Positions 53,535 to 63,824 are shown, numbered from the stretch's first letter. The stretch is 64,000 nt of DNA from an uncultured Porphyromonadaceae bacterium (GCA_900548875.1 URMA01000003.1:1-64000), one strand, 5' to 3'. The notes: generated from the sequence alone by a model not told the origin. Numbers and translations are program-made.

Positions 53535-53555
53535 CTGCAAGAGTAGAACCTAAAC

Positions 53556-53595
53556 GCGACTCCCCCGAGGCCCAGCCCCGAGGGAGTTGTTTGTT
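53556..53595 (+). terminator. Terminator after rng
   Basis: A GC-rich hairpin with ACTCCC (53560-53565) pairing GGGAGT (53582-53587), followed by TGTTTGTTTC. Confidence 0.6.
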
Positions 53596-53728
53596 TCTCG
53601 ACAAAGTCGGAAATCAATCTATCTGACAACACGCAAAATCCACCATAAAGTCATCAAATATCCGATTGGGGTTAAAACTAAATTTTCATAGCTCTGACTC
53701 TTTTTTGCAACTCTGCCATTTTTGGTAG
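53596..53728 (-). pseudogene. Possible 3' remnant of a minus-strand gene left of the IS element
   Basis: Reading the minus strand out of the IS gives LPKMAELQKRVRAMKI and a stop near 53688. This looks like a protein C-terminus, perhaps of an LpxD-like acyltransferase, but the match is too short to be sure. It is not the missing end of the gene on the other side of the IS. The rest of the stretch shows nothing. Confidence 0.25.
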
Positions 53729-55110
53729 TGTAAAATAAACTGTGTCACGCATTATTTCCTATTAGAAAACTCATCGGTCGGGGAACGGCCAGCGCCAAGG
53801 GGCGAGACCACCCGTCCCGACGAGCGTAAAATTACAATAATTTAAACCGGTCTCCAAACTTTATGGCGAGTTGTTGTGAGATTGTAGCCCAATTAGCCAA
53901 TGGCATGGTCCACTTTTTCCGTATGTTGCGGTAAGCAAGATAAACCAGTTTTTCAAGGGCCGTATCCGACGGGAACACACCCTTATTTTTTGTTACCTTA
54001 CGGATCTGGCGGTGATATCCTTCAACGGTATTTGTAGTATATATAAGCTTACGGATAGCCGGAGTGTACTGGAAGTATTCGGAGAGTTTATCCCAGTTGT
54101 CCTGCCATGACCTGATGACGATAGGATACTGTTCTCCCCATTTCTCTTCCAACTTGAGGAGTTCATTTTCTGCGGATTCTTTATTTACAGCCTGATAGAC
54201 ACATTTCAAATCCTTCAGAAACTCCTTTTGATTTTTGGAGCCAACATACTTGATGGAATTACGTATCTGATGTACGACACAAAGCTGTACAGCTGTATTG
54301 GGATAAACGCTTTGGATGGCGTCAGGAAAGCCTTTCAAACCGTCTATACAGGCAATAAGAATATCTTCAACTCCACGGTTCTGAAGGTCTGTCAGCACAC
54401 TGAGCCAGAAATTTGCTCCCTCATTCCTTGATATATACATTCCGAGCAGCTCCTTATGTCCTTCCTTGTCAATACCCAGCACATTATAGATTGCACGTGT
54501 AACAGCACAACCACGTTCATCCGTTACTTTGTAATGGATGGCATCCATCCAGACTATGGGATAGACAGAATCAAGCATGCGTGATTTCCATGCCTTTATT
54601 TCCGGAAGTACACGGTCTGTAATGGCGCTGATTGTATCAGCCGAGACACGGTTACCAAGATTCTCTTCCATCCAGTTACTGATTTCGCGTGTGCTGTTAC
54701 CAAGAGCATACAGGCCGATTATACGGTCTGCAACACCCTCTGCCAGGATAGTTTCACGCTTCTTGATGAACTGTGGATCAAAGCTTGAATTACGGTCACG
54801 GGGAGTAGACACAGTTACCTCCCCCAATGGAGTCTGGACCTGTTTCTGCATTTTCCCGTTACGACGGTTACCCGTCTGACGTTCTTCTTCTGTTAGGTGA
54901 GCATCCATTTCACCTTCCAGAGCTGCATTCAATATACTTTCCAATAGGGGTGCAAAAGCACCGTCTTTACCTAACAAGGGCTTGCCCGCTTTTAATTGTT
55001 CAATAGCCTTGTTCTTGATACTTTCAAAATCAAATTCTTCTTTCATAAAAAAACTGTGTTAGCAAAGTTAATATTTTATTTTACTCTTTGCTGACACAGT
55101 TTAATTTACA
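53729..55110 (-). mobile_element. IS256-family insertion sequence
   Basis: Terminal inverted repeats of 19 bases match at 18 positions (TGTAAAATAAACTGTGTCA at 53729-53747; reverse complement at 55092-55110). They enclose one IS256-type transposase. The eight bases outside the two ends (TTTGGTAG and TCCTCTTG) differ, so no target duplication is seen, and the genes on the two sides do not match. This suggests a deletion or recombination involving the element. A GC-rich structured segment lies between the transposase stop and the left end (53770-53826). Confidence 0.88.
53832..55046 (-). CDS. IS256-family transposase
   Basis: The protein is 404 residues, the usual IS256/Mutator length. It has an N-terminal region with EEERQTGNRRNGKMQK. 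The catalytic DDE domain has MDAIHYKV (first Asp), LIACIDGLKGFPDAI (second Asp), CVVHQIRNSIKYV and TTNTVEGYHRQIRKVTKNKG (Glu). The reading frame is intact, so the element may be active. Codon use differs little from the AT-richer parts of the window. Confidence 0.95.
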   Translation of the reverse strand: MKEEFDFESIKNKAIEQLKAGKPLLGKDGAFAPLLESILNAALEGEMDAHLTEEERQTGNRRNGKMQKQVQTPLGEVTVSTPRDRNSSFDPQFIKKRETILAEGVADRIIGLYALGNSTREISNWMEENLGNRVSADTISAITDRVLPEIKAWKSRMLDSVYPIVWMDAIHYKVTDERGCAVTRAIYNVLGIDKEGHKELLGMYISRNEGANFWLSVLTDLQNRGVEDILIACIDGLKGFPDAIQSVYPNTAVQLCVVHQIRNSIKYVGSKNQKEFLKDLKCVYQAVNKESAENELLKLEEKWGEQYPIVIRSWQDNWDKLSEYFQYTPAIRKLIYTTNTVEGYHRQIRKVTKNKGVFPSDTALEKLVYLAYRNIRKKWTMPLANWATISQQLAIKFGDRFKLL

Positions 55111-55845
55111 TCCTCTTGACAGGTTGTCAATTTCTCCATTCTCCTTGAAATTTACGTTCAGGCTGTTTGAGGAGAATATTCTTCCGCTTTCTTTGATTTG
55201 CCATTTTTCTCCTGACATATAAACGTTCAGGTTTGAGATTTCGGCATCCGAGTTCAATATACCGGCAAGAATTTTCAGTTTGGCACCTACACTTAATTTG
55301 TCGGTAATCTTTCTGCTGTGGCCAAGTGCAAATTCAGCGTAGTTGCTTGTTTTGACACGAATATTGTTGATGTCATATTCAGTCGGCGCTCCGTCAATTT
55401 GTCCGATTTTTGCAAATTCGAATAATTCGTAGGGCAAATAGGCTCCTATGTTGGAACGTGTGCTGACGCTGAAGGTATTAAAGCCACCCCATTGTGCAAA
55501 GCCGAATGACAAGATATTGACGCGCATGTCAAGCTCCATAATATTGTTCTTGCTTAGCTTGCCTAAAAATTCGTCCGGCGAAATGCTTGAATTCAGACCT
55601 GTCACCATTTCATCATTTTGAGGGAACAGGAAACTTCCCAATCCTACATTTGAATTCATTCCCAATTGGAATCCACCCAAGGCTGGGATGTTGACATAGT
55701 TGAAATCAGGGGCAAAAGCCGGGTTCATATTCTGACGATATGTCATATTCTCCAAAAAGTAGGAGGAGTGAGCGCTTTGTGCAAACACAGATAAAGACAT
55801 TGGCAGTGTTGCTGCTGCCAAGATATATTTAAATATAGTTTTCAT
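55081..55845 (-). pseudogene. Outer-membrane protein (DUF5723-like), 3' end cut off by the IS element
   Basis: The N-terminal ~245 residues have a signal peptide (MKTIFKYILAAATLP to VFA). They resemble the DUF5723 family of Bacteroidales outer-membrane barrel proteins (SYFLENMTYRQNMNPAFAPD, FALGHSRKITDKLSVGAKLK). After NLSRG, near 55111, the frame runs into IS sequence and stops (CKLNCVSKE). The rest of the gene is absent on the other side of the IS, so it was probably deleted. It follows the 589-residue lipoprotein gene by 17 bases, the usual pairing. Confidence 0.75.
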
Positions 55846-55862
55846 TGTTAGTTCGTGGACCG

Positions 55863-57623
55863 TTAAAATTCTACATTAATGCCATTCGGTAATTTTGCAT
55901 TCAGTTTAATCAACACGTATTGTGTCGGTTTCAGAATGGTTTGGGCTTCCTGAGTGTTACCCTTGATATTGAGGTCAACTTTATCCAGTTCGGCCAGTGC
56001 TCCTTTTACTTTCTCTTTTATGATGAGGGTGGTTGTCTGTGTTGGAGCATTGTCGTTTCCTGCTTCAATGACAATGTCTTGGGTAATTTCCAGGCGGTCG
56101 CTCATGTCAAGGCCGTTGAGGTCGTAAGGCGTAGCATTTAATTGCAAACGCATCGGGATTGTATTCTCAATGTCGGCATTGACAACCATTTCATCAATGT
56201 AGTCAGACACATCGCTCAAATCTTTGTGGATATTTTCTATTGTCTCGGTGTAATTGATTTGTGAGTTAGGCCCAAAGTCAAACGGGAGAGCAACATCATA
56301 ATTCGCTTCAGTTTTATATGCTTTGTTCAGTTCAAAGAAGCTTACTTCTGTTTTTATGGTGTTGACTGTAGGAGTGATTTTGATGCTGTTTGGAATTTGG
56401 CTGATCAATTTGTTCAAATTCTTGCAAAGTATCTTTTCATAGCCCTCAGGAGCAACTGCTGATGTAGAATTTGTGATGTAGTATTTTGTTGTTTTGGGGG
56501 TATTTACATCAACGGCAGCCGGTACATTAATTGTCAAATCAACTTCTTGGTTGATGGGGCGGTTTGCACTGTTGAGTGCTACAAAATTCAAGTCAACAGC
56601 AAATGGAATGCCTGTTGGATTGGTAATTTCAAATGTCGTGGCAACATTGTTGAGGTTGATTTGTGTATTTTCGTCTGCAAGTGCTTCCGGCATTTCTCCG
56701 AGGTTGAGAACTTGAGAGTCAATGGTGATATCTGTATCAAAAATACCCTCAACGGAACTTACATTGATGTCTGGAACATCGAAATATGTTGTCAATTGCA
56801 GATTGGAATCGTTGGAACGGGCAGCACGGCGTGGCGAATTTTGAGGTGTGTCGAGAAATTCGCAATAAAATTCACCGCTACACTCTATTTTCCCGTTTAA
56901 GTTTATTTTCCCCTTGGAAATACTTTCAGCAAGATTGCGAATTGCGGAAATCGGAAGATTGAGTTCGATTTCACCTGACGTGATTTCCTTATTGAGAACA
57001 ATGGTGTTGGTGTTGTAATCAAAGAAATCAAGACCCGGTCCGAGTTCAATAAAATCCGGAAGTTTCAATTTGAAATTACGCAATTCTGCTTTCTTCAGCA
57101 CATTGCTTGCCGGTATTGAGCCTTGAGAAAGTACAAGTTTGACAGTAGAATTGACTGTCTCAAAATTTACAGCAATGAGATTGAGTATTTCTGATGGGAT
57201 ATCATCAATGCTGTTAATTTCCAATTCATAGTTCAATGGGATAGTCATGCTGTTAGAACCAGCAGCTGGAGCCTGCATACGTGACGTGCCTGTTTCTGTG
57301 TCGATGTCAATAACGACAGGGTCTGGCGTGATTCCGCTGATGGTAATAGGGTCAACACTCGGAATGTTTACGCTTAAAGAACCATTTTTCTCAATGGCAT
57401 ACGCACCATTCTCGTCCACTGTAATGTCATTGTTGGTTTCGATAACTTTGGATAATGTCAATTTTTCAGTCTGTCCGACTGGGATTGACATGGAACCACC
57501 CACGTTCATTTCTGTAGATACACCTTTTGAAAGGTCATAATTTTCGTCACAGGCAACTAAACCTAAAACTGTTAATGATAAAGAGGTCAATAAAAAACAC
57601 CCTTTAAATAGTCTATTAGTCAT
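55863..57623 (-). CDS. Large lipoprotein of unknown function, Bacteroidales-specific type
   Basis: I prefer the ATG at 57623 (MTNRLFKGCFLLTSL), giving 586 residues; an ATG three codons upstream also exists. The lipobox is LVAC. The mature protein is beta-rich and repetitive (SMSIPVGQTEKLTLSKVI, GSLSVNIPSVDPITISGI), with few cysteines and no catalytic motif I recognise. It is probably an envelope beta-sandwich lipoprotein that works with the following barrel protein, now truncated. A -7 box at 57655-57662 precedes it. Confidence 0.7.
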   Translation of the reverse strand: MTNRLFKGCFLLTSLSLTVLGLVACDENYDLSKGVSTEMNVGGSMSIPVGQTEKLTLSKVIETNNDITVDENGAYAIEKNGSLSVNIPSVDPITISGITPDPVVIDIDTETGTSRMQAPAAGSNSMTIPLNYELEINSIDDIPSEILNLIAVNFETVNSTVKLVLSQGSIPASNVLKKAELRNFKLKLPDFIELGPGLDFFDYNTNTIVLNKEITSGEIELNLPISAIRNLAESISKGKINLNGKIECSGEFYCEFLDTPQNSPRRAARSNDSNLQLTTYFDVPDINVSSVEGIFDTDITIDSQVLNLGEMPEALADENTQINLNNVATTFEITNPTGIPFAVDLNFVALNSANRPINQEVDLTINVPAAVDVNTPKTTKYYITNSTSAVAPEGYEKILCKNLNKLISQIPNSIKITPTVNTIKTEVSFFELNKAYKTEANYDVALPFDFGPNSQINYTETIENIHKDLSDVSDYIDEMVVNADIENTIPMRLQLNATPYDLNGLDMSDRLEITQDIVIEAGNDNAPTQTTTLIIKEKVKGALAELDKVDLNIKGNTQEAQTILKPTQYVLIKLNAKLPNGINVEF

Positions 57624-57654
57624 AAAAAGCAAATATATAAAACAAAAAACGTGG

Positions 57655-57662
57655 CAAAGATA
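57655..57662 (-). promoter_or_regulatory. -7 box for the lipoprotein/DUF5723 operon
   Basis: CAAAGATA reads TATCTTTG on the minus strand, an exact TAnnTTTG match, 32 bases before the start. Confidence 0.6.
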
Positions 57663-57714
57663 CGAAAAATTTGGTTACAATGGAGAAATAAATATATAAT
57701 TTTCAATGTTTTCC

Positions 57715-57759
57715 AATAAAAAAAGCTGTCCCCTCAATTCAATTATGGGAACAGCTTTT
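57715..57759 (-). terminator. Terminator of the uvrB-ygiQ-S9 peptidase operon
   Basis: AAAAGCTGTCCC (57721-57732) pairs with GGGAACAGCTTTT (57747-57759) with one bulge. A T run follows on the minus strand. Confidence 0.82.
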
Positions 57760-57779
57760 ATATCAGATGACCGTTATGG

Positions 57780-59855
57780 CTATTTTAACCACTTGTCAAA
57801 CCATTTGAAGAATTCATATTGCCAGAGAAGGGCGTTCTGTGGCTTCAGAATCCAGTGGTTTTCATCAGGGTATACCAGCATACGTGTCGGAATACCTCTC
57901 AATTTTGCAGCATTAAAAGCCATCATGCCTTGTGAGGCAAGAATACGGTAGTCTTTTTCTCCTACTGAAATCATGATCGGAGCTGTCCATTTGTCTACAA
58001 ATTTATGAGGAGAGTTGGCAAAGGTGTTTTGAGCTACTTTGTTGTTTTTGTCCCAGTAGGCACCGCCCATATCCCAGTTGGCAAACCACATTTCTTCAGT
58101 TTCAAGATACTGAGCCTCCATGTTGAAGATTCCAGCGTGGGCAAACAATGCGGCAAAACGGTTTTCGTGGTGACCTGCCAACCAGTATACAGAGAAACCT
58201 CCGTAGCTTGCTCCGGTAGCTCCGATTTTGTTCTTGTCAACGTAAGGTTTTTCTGCCATGTAGTCGACAGCAGCAAAATAATCCTTCATGTTCTGTCCAC
58301 CATAATCGCCCGAAATTTGTGCATTCCATTCTGTTCCAAAACCTGGTAACCCGCGGCGGTTCGGAGCGATTACAACATATCCTTGTGATGCCATCAGACG
58401 GAAGTTCCAACGGTAGCTCCAGAATTGGCTGACGGCTTGCTGCGGTCCGCCTTGGCAATAAAGAATGGCCGGATATTTTTTGTTTTTGTCGAAGTTTGGC
58501 GGCAGGATAACCCATGTCAGCATTTCTTTTCCGTCAGTGGTCGGAACCATGTGCTTTTCTACTGTGACAGGAGCAAGTTGTGACAACAATTCTGTGTTTA
58601 CATTTGTCAGCTGTTTAGCTTCGCCTTTTTCTACTGCAAAAATTTCATTCGGGTAGAGTATTGAGTGGCGCAAGGCAATCAGTTTTTTGTCGTCAACGGG
58701 AACAACTGACTGATAGTCGCACATGTCATCTTGAACTGTAGTTACCTTTTTTGTCTTTACGTCTATGCTGAAAATCGGAGACGGACCTTGATAGGGAGCG
58801 ATAAAGTAAATGCTTTTTCCGTTAGGATTCCATGTAATGGTATTTACAGTGTAGTCCCAATCTGTTGTAAGGTCTGTTTTTTCGCCCGATTTCATGTCCA
58901 TAACGAAAATCCGGTTCTTGTCGGATTCGTAACCATCGTGTTCCATAGACAGCCATGCCAGTTTGTCGCCTTTCGGTGAGAATACCGGATTGGTGTCGTA
59001 GCCCATCATTCCTTCTGTCAAGTTGGTTGTCTTTTTCGTTGCGATGTCATAGAGGTAAAGGTCGGAATTGGTAGAGAGGGAGTATTCCATACCAGTTTTT
59101 TTACGTGATACGTATACGATTTGTTTGGAGTCGGGCGACCATGCCAATGATTCCATACCCCCAAATGGTTTCATTGGTGATTCGTATGGCTCACCTTCGA
59201 GCAGATCGGTTGTGTTGGAAAGTTTCTCTCCATCAAAATCAGCAACGAACGGATGAGGAATTTCTGATACCCACTCATCCCAGTGTTTGTACATCAAATC
59301 ATCGACAATGTGTACGTTTGCCTTGTCGAGATTCGGATAAATTTCCTGTGTCGTTTTGCCGTATTGCACATTACTGATGAAGAGTACTTTCTTTTCATCG
59401 GGAGAGAACGAGAATCCGTCAATTCCTTTTTCCACATTTGAAATTTGTTTGCGGTTTTTCCCGTCGGCGTCCATGACAAACAGTTGCATACCGTTTTCAG
59501 CTTTTGACAAGAATGCGATTTGTTTGCCGTCATTGAACCAAATGGCGTTTACTTCCGGATCATTGGTAAAGGTAAGCTGAGTAGCATTTTTCCCATCAAT
59601 GTCCATTACCCATAGCTCTTTGTTGCCTTTGTCGGCTTTAAGATTGATGAATTCAAGATTGTAGAGAATCTTCTTTTTGTCGGGAGACAGTTGCGGGTCG
59701 CTCACACGTCCGAAAGCCTCAATGAGTTCGGGCGTGAATTTGCCGTCTTCGACTTTAAAATCAGGTCGGCTGATAAGTTCATTTTGTTCGGCAGACGCAG
59801 TTGTCCCAGCCGCCAAAATCGTAGCCATCATTAGTGAAGATTTTAAATAGTTCAT
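57780..59855 (-). CDS. S9-family (prolyl oligopeptidase/DPP5-like) secreted peptidase
   Basis: The protein is 691 residues with a signal peptide (about 1-22, cleaved after ASA). An N-terminal beta-propeller of WD40/TolB-like repeats (DPQLSPDKKKILYNLEF, GIDGFSFSPDEKKVLFIS) spans about 45-400. The alpha/beta-hydrolase domain has the nucleophile motif GATGASYGGFS, the Asp in SVGEKDYRI and the His in PDENHWIL. It resembles dipeptidyl-peptidase 5-type enzymes of asaccharolytic Bacteroidales and probably trims peptides in the periplasm. It begins one base after the ygiQ stop. Confidence 0.93.
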   Translation of the reverse strand: MNYLKSSLMMATILAAGTTASAEQNELISRPDFKVEDGKFTPELIEAFGRVSDPQLSPDKKKILYNLEFINLKADKGNKELWVMDIDGKNATQLTFTNDPEVNAIWFNDGKQIAFLSKAENGMQLFVMDADGKNRKQISNVEKGIDGFSFSPDEKKVLFISNVQYGKTTQEIYPNLDKANVHIVDDLMYKHWDEWVSEIPHPFVADFDGEKLSNTTDLLEGEPYESPMKPFGGMESLAWSPDSKQIVYVSRKKTGMEYSLSTNSDLYLYDIATKKTTNLTEGMMGYDTNPVFSPKGDKLAWLSMEHDGYESDKNRIFVMDMKSGEKTDLTTDWDYTVNTITWNPNGKSIYFIAPYQGPSPIFSIDVKTKKVTTVQDDMCDYQSVVPVDDKKLIALRHSILYPNEIFAVEKGEAKQLTNVNTELLSQLAPVTVEKHMVPTTDGKEMLTWVILPPNFDKNKKYPAILYCQGGPQQAVSQFWSYRWNFRLMASQGYVVIAPNRRGLPGFGTEWNAQISGDYGGQNMKDYFAAVDYMAEKPYVDKNKIGATGASYGGFSVYWLAGHHENRFAALFAHAGIFNMEAQYLETEEMWFANWDMGGAYWDKNNKVAQNTFANSPHKFVDKWTAPIMISVGEKDYRILASQGMMAFNAAKLRGIPTRMLVYPDENHWILKPQNALLWQYEFFKWFDKWLK

Positions 59856-59856
59856 G

Positions 59857-61728
59857 TTACTTCTTTTTAGTATGGTTTGGTTTAAATGATTTGTTTTCTC
59901 GTTTGAACAGTTCTTTCATTAAATCCGGTCGGTTCATCCGAATGAGTGATTTGCGGATGTCCTGTACACATTCGGGTTTATACCAGAAGAAAAATTTGCG
60001 CTGGTTCTGTTTCTCCTCTTTTGTTCGGGCGGTATATACTTTTTCAAGCGTATATGGATGATACCCCGTGTAATAGATTTCCGATGCAACGGTCATTGGG
60101 GTAGGTGTGAAGTCCTGAACTTGTTCCAGGTGGAAGTTCAGTTTTTTTGTTATCACAGCCAATTCTGCCATATCCAATTCCGTACAGGCCGGATGTGATG
60201 AAATGAAATAGGGGATAAGTTGTTGCCGGAGATCGTATTTCCGGTTGATTTCATCGAACAACTGTTTGAATTTGTAGAACAGGTCGAACGACGGTTTACG
60301 CATACAGTTGAGCACACGGTCGGACGTGTGTTCCGGTGCTACTTTAAGGCGTCCGGAAACATGTTTGATTATCAGTTCTCGGTTGTACTGCTCATTTGTC
60401 CTATTGATTCGTTCATCACTGTTTTTGGCCATCGACAGGTCATAGCGAACACCGCTGCCGATAAACGATTTCTTGATTTCAGGAAGAGCGTCTACTGCAT
60501 GATAAATGTCCAGTAGTGGAGCATGGTCGTTGTTCAGATTCTTGCACGGTTGCGGGTGCAGGCAGGAAGGACGGACACATTTTCTGCATTTGTCCAAGTC
60601 CATACCGTGCATCTGGTACATGTTGGCAGATGGACCTCCCAAGTCTGAAATATAGCCCTTGAAGTCCGCCATTTTTGCAATCTGTTCCACTTCTTTAAGA
60701 ATGGATTGTTTGCTTCTTGATGCAATGAATTTACCTTGATGTGCAGATATTGTGCAAAATGCACAGCCACCGAAACAACCTCGATGCATATTTACGGAAT
60801 GGCGTATCATTTCGTAGGCAGGAATATGTTTTCCGTTATAGCGCGGGTGGGGCAGGCGTGTATATGGCAAGTCAAATGATGCGTCAATTTCTTCCGTCGT
60901 CATTGGCGGGTACATTGGGTTCACCTTTATGGCTTTTTTGCCATGAATTTGCCAAAGCCGGTGCCCTTCCCAACGGTTGGATTCAATTTCTATATGCTTG
61001 AAATTCTCGGCTTGTTTCTTTTTGTCCGACAGACATTCTTCGAATGAGTGGAGGACAATATCCGTGTCCGTTGCTTGGGCCGCTTCGGTAGCGTCGGTGA
61101 TGACAGCAGTTTGGGGAATATCGGTCAATTCTTCCACTTTTTTGCCCGCTTCCAATTCTCTGGCAATTTCAACAATTGCCTTTTCACCCATGCCATAAAC
61201 CAACAGGTCGGCATGTGCATCAAGCAAGATGGAAGGGCGGAGTTTGTCTTGCCAATAGTCGTAATGAGAGAGACGGCGAAGCGAAGCCTCAATGCCTCCA
61301 ATAATGACAGGTACATCCGGAAACAGCTTTTTAAGAATTTGCGAGTATACGATTGTCGGATAATCCGGTCGTGCACCTGCGCGTCCGTTGGGTGTATAGG
61401 CGTCGTCGCTTCGTTTTCGTCTTGCAGCGGTATAGTGGTTGACCATCGAATCCATTGCACCCGCAGAAATTCCAAAGAAAAGTCGGGGAGCACCCAATTT
61501 CTTGAAATCACGTAAATCATCCTGCCAGTTGGGTTGTGGAATAATGGCGACACGGTAGCCTTTTGATTCCAGTACGCGTCCTATGACAGCGCACCCCATT
61601 GAGGGATGGTCGATATAAGCATCGCCGGTAAACAATATTACGTCGATATAGTCCCAACCCAGTCGTTCAATTTCTTTTTTTGTGGTTGGAAGCCATAGCT
61701 GCCGGTATGTTGTAGTCTTCTCTGTCAT
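59857..61728 (-). CDS. YgiQ-family radical SAM protein
   Basis: The protein is 623 residues. An N-terminal cobalamin-binding-like/UPF0313 domain precedes the radical SAM motif HRGCFGGCAFCTIS (CxxxCxxC). A C-terminal DUF3362-like region has the basic tail KSFKPNHTKKK. The family binds a 4Fe-4S cluster and SAM; its substrate is not established. It overlaps the uvrB stop by four bases (ATGA) and precedes the S9 peptidase by one base. Confidence 0.93.
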   Translation of the reverse strand: MTEKTTTYRQLWLPTTKKEIERLGWDYIDVILFTGDAYIDHPSMGCAVIGRVLESKGYRVAIIPQPNWQDDLRDFKKLGAPRLFFGISAGAMDSMVNHYTAARRKRSDDAYTPNGRAGARPDYPTIVYSQILKKLFPDVPVIIGGIEASLRRLSHYDYWQDKLRPSILLDAHADLLVYGMGEKAIVEIARELEAGKKVEELTDIPQTAVITDATEAAQATDTDIVLHSFEECLSDKKKQAENFKHIEIESNRWEGHRLWQIHGKKAIKVNPMYPPMTTEEIDASFDLPYTRLPHPRYNGKHIPAYEMIRHSVNMHRGCFGGCAFCTISAHQGKFIASRSKQSILKEVEQIAKMADFKGYISDLGGPSANMYQMHGMDLDKCRKCVRPSCLHPQPCKNLNNDHAPLLDIYHAVDALPEIKKSFIGSGVRYDLSMAKNSDERINRTNEQYNRELIIKHVSGRLKVAPEHTSDRVLNCMRKPSFDLFYKFKQLFDEINRKYDLRQQLIPYFISSHPACTELDMAELAVITKKLNFHLEQVQDFTPTPMTVASEIYYTGYHPYTLEKVYTARTKEEKQNQRKFFFWYKPECVQDIRKSLIRMNRPDLMKELFKRENKSFKPNHTKKK

Positions 61729-63782
61729 TTGTCCTTGTCTTTTAGTAAATCTTCCATTCGTAGCATTTCATCGCGAAGCTGTGCCGCAGAAATGAAGTCC
61801 ATATTTTTTGCCGCTTCAATCATTTCTGCCTTGACTTTCTCAATGGATTTCTTGAGTTCCGTTTCGTTCATATAGGCGATAACCGGGTCGGCAGCAATGT
61901 TTTCCGTTTCGCTGAAATCCTGGTCATAAGAAACAGTCTTTTGGGATAACTTTTGTTTTGGTTCGACCTTTGTTTCAGCATTTTTCTTTTCTTGTCCAAT
62001 GATTGGAGTCCGTGCCTTGACAATTGGTTGTGGCGTGATGCCGTGTTGTTCGTTATAGGCCAGCTGGATGCTTCTTCGCCGTTCGGTTTCCTCTATTGTC
62101 AGGCGCATGGAGTCAGTGATTTTATCAGCATACATGATAACTGTGCCGTTGAGGTTTCGCGCCGCACGGCCTACAGTCTGTGTCAGTGAACGGTGTGAGC
62201 GAAGGAAGCCTTCCTTATCGGCATCGATGATGGCGACAAGTGAAACTTCCGGTAGGTCGAGACCTTCACGGAGGAGGTTGACACCAATCAGTACATCAAT
62301 TTTCCCTTCACGCAAATCGTCCAAAATTTGGATTCTGTCCATCGTATCAACATCGGAATGGATATAGGCACATGAAATATTCAATTTAGTCAGATAGGCC
62401 GACAACTCTTCCGCCATTCGCTTGGTCAATGTCGTAACCAGAACCCGTTCGTTTCGCTCGATTCTTACGGTGATTTCTTCCAGTAAGTCGTCGATTTGTC
62501 CTTTTGATGGACGTACGATAATTAGCGGGTCAAGCAATCCTGTCGGACGTATCAGCTGTTCAACGATAATGCCTTCAGATTTGTTCAGTTCATAGTCGGC
62601 AGGGGTAGCACTGACATATATGGTCTGATGCGTTGTCGCCTCGAATTCTTCAAATTTCAATGGTCGGTTGTCGATTGCTGCAGGAAGACGAAAACCATAT
62701 TCCACAAGGTTCATTTTTCGGGAAATATCTCCACCGTACATGGCGCGGATCTGTGGTATGGTCACATGGCTTTCATCAATGAAAGTGATGAAGTCCTTCG
62801 GGAAATAGTCGAGAAGGCAATAAGGTCGGACACCAGGTTCGCGACCGTCGAAATAGCGGGAATAGTTTTCGATACCGGAACAATAACCCACTTCGCGTAT
62901 CATTTCCACATCGTAGGTCACTCTTTCGTACAAGCGTTTGGCTTCTACGCTTCGGCCTTCGTTGCGGAACATTTCGACTTGTTTCCCCAAGTCGATTTCT
63001 ATTTGGCCGATAGCGGATGCGGTTCGTTCTTTCGTGGCTACGAAAATGTTGGCAGGGAAAATCTTGTATCCTTCCAAATGATCTTCAATAGCCATAGTGT
63101 TTGGATTGATGGATGAAATGGATTCTATTTCATCTCCCCAGAAAATCACGCGGATGATGATTTCTTCATATCCCAAATATATGTCGGTCGTATCGCCTTT
63201 GACCCGGAACTGTCCGCGTCCAAGGTCTATTTCATTGCGGGAATACAGTGACTCGACAAGACGGCGCAGGAATGCGTTTCGGGCAATTTTCTGTCCTACT
63301 TTTATCTCGATGACATTGCTTTCGAAATCAGCAGGATTACCGACACCGTAGAGGCAGGAAACGGACGAAACCACAATGACGTCTCTTCTTCCGGAAAGTA
63401 ATGCGGTTGTTGCCGCCAGTCGCAGCCGATCGATTTCGTCGTTAATCATCAAGTCCTTTTCGATGTATTTGTCGGAGGAAGGAATGTAGGCTTCCGGTTG
63501 GTAGTAGTCGTAGTAGGAGACGAAATAATGCACAGCATTGTTGGGAAAGAAATTCTTGAATTCTGCATATAGCTGTGCAGCCAGTGTCTTGTTGTGGGAA
63601 AGTATCAGAGTCGGACGGTTCAGACGTTCAATGACATTCGCCATAGTGAATGTCTTGCCAGAACCGGTCACGCCCAATAGTGTCTGATATTGTACGCCTT
63701 CGTTTGCAGCCTTGCATAAAGCCTCGATAGCTTGTGGCTGGTCGCCTGTCGGCTTATATTTTGATTGTAATTCAAAGTTCAT
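61725..63782 (-). CDS. uvrB: Excinuclease ABC subunit B
   Basis: The protein is 685 residues. It has Walker A GVTGSGKT (about 38-45), the beta-hairpin region YYDYYQPEAYIP, helicase motifs including FIDESHVTIPQIRAMYGGD and TQTVGRAARN, and the C-terminal UVR domain (KVKAEMIEAAKNMDFISAAQ) that contacts UvrC. It acts in nucleotide excision repair with UvrA and UvrC. A lysine-rich linker (about 605-640) precedes the UVR domain. It is the first gene of a three-gene operon with a -7 box at 63825-63832. Confidence 0.97.
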   Translation of the reverse strand: MNFELQSKYKPTGDQPQAIEALCKAANEGVQYQTLLGVTGSGKTFTMANVIERLNRPTLILSHNKTLAAQLYAEFKNFFPNNAVHYFVSYYDYYQPEAYIPSSDKYIEKDLMINDEIDRLRLAATTALLSGRRDVIVVSSVSCLYGVGNPADFESNVIEIKVGQKIARNAFLRRLVESLYSRNEIDLGRGQFRVKGDTTDIYLGYEEIIIRVIFWGDEIESISSINPNTMAIEDHLEGYKIFPANIFVATKERTASAIGQIEIDLGKQVEMFRNEGRSVEAKRLYERVTYDVEMIREVGYCSGIENYSRYFDGREPGVRPYCLLDYFPKDFITFIDESHVTIPQIRAMYGGDISRKMNLVEYGFRLPAAIDNRPLKFEEFEATTHQTIYVSATPADYELNKSEGIIVEQLIRPTGLLDPLIIVRPSKGQIDDLLEEITVRIERNERVLVTTLTKRMAEELSAYLTKLNISCAYIHSDVDTMDRIQILDDLREGKIDVLIGVNLLREGLDLPEVSLVAIIDADKEGFLRSHRSLTQTVGRAARNLNGTVIMYADKITDSMRLTIEETERRRSIQLAYNEQHGITPQPIVKARTPIIGQEKKNAETKVEPKQKLSQKTVSYDQDFSETENIAADPVIAYMNETELKKSIEKVKAEMIEAAKNMDFISAAQLRDEMLRMEDLLKDKDK

Positions 63783-63824
63783 TCTGAATTTATGCTTTTA
63801 TAAAATGCAAATCCTACAATTTCA

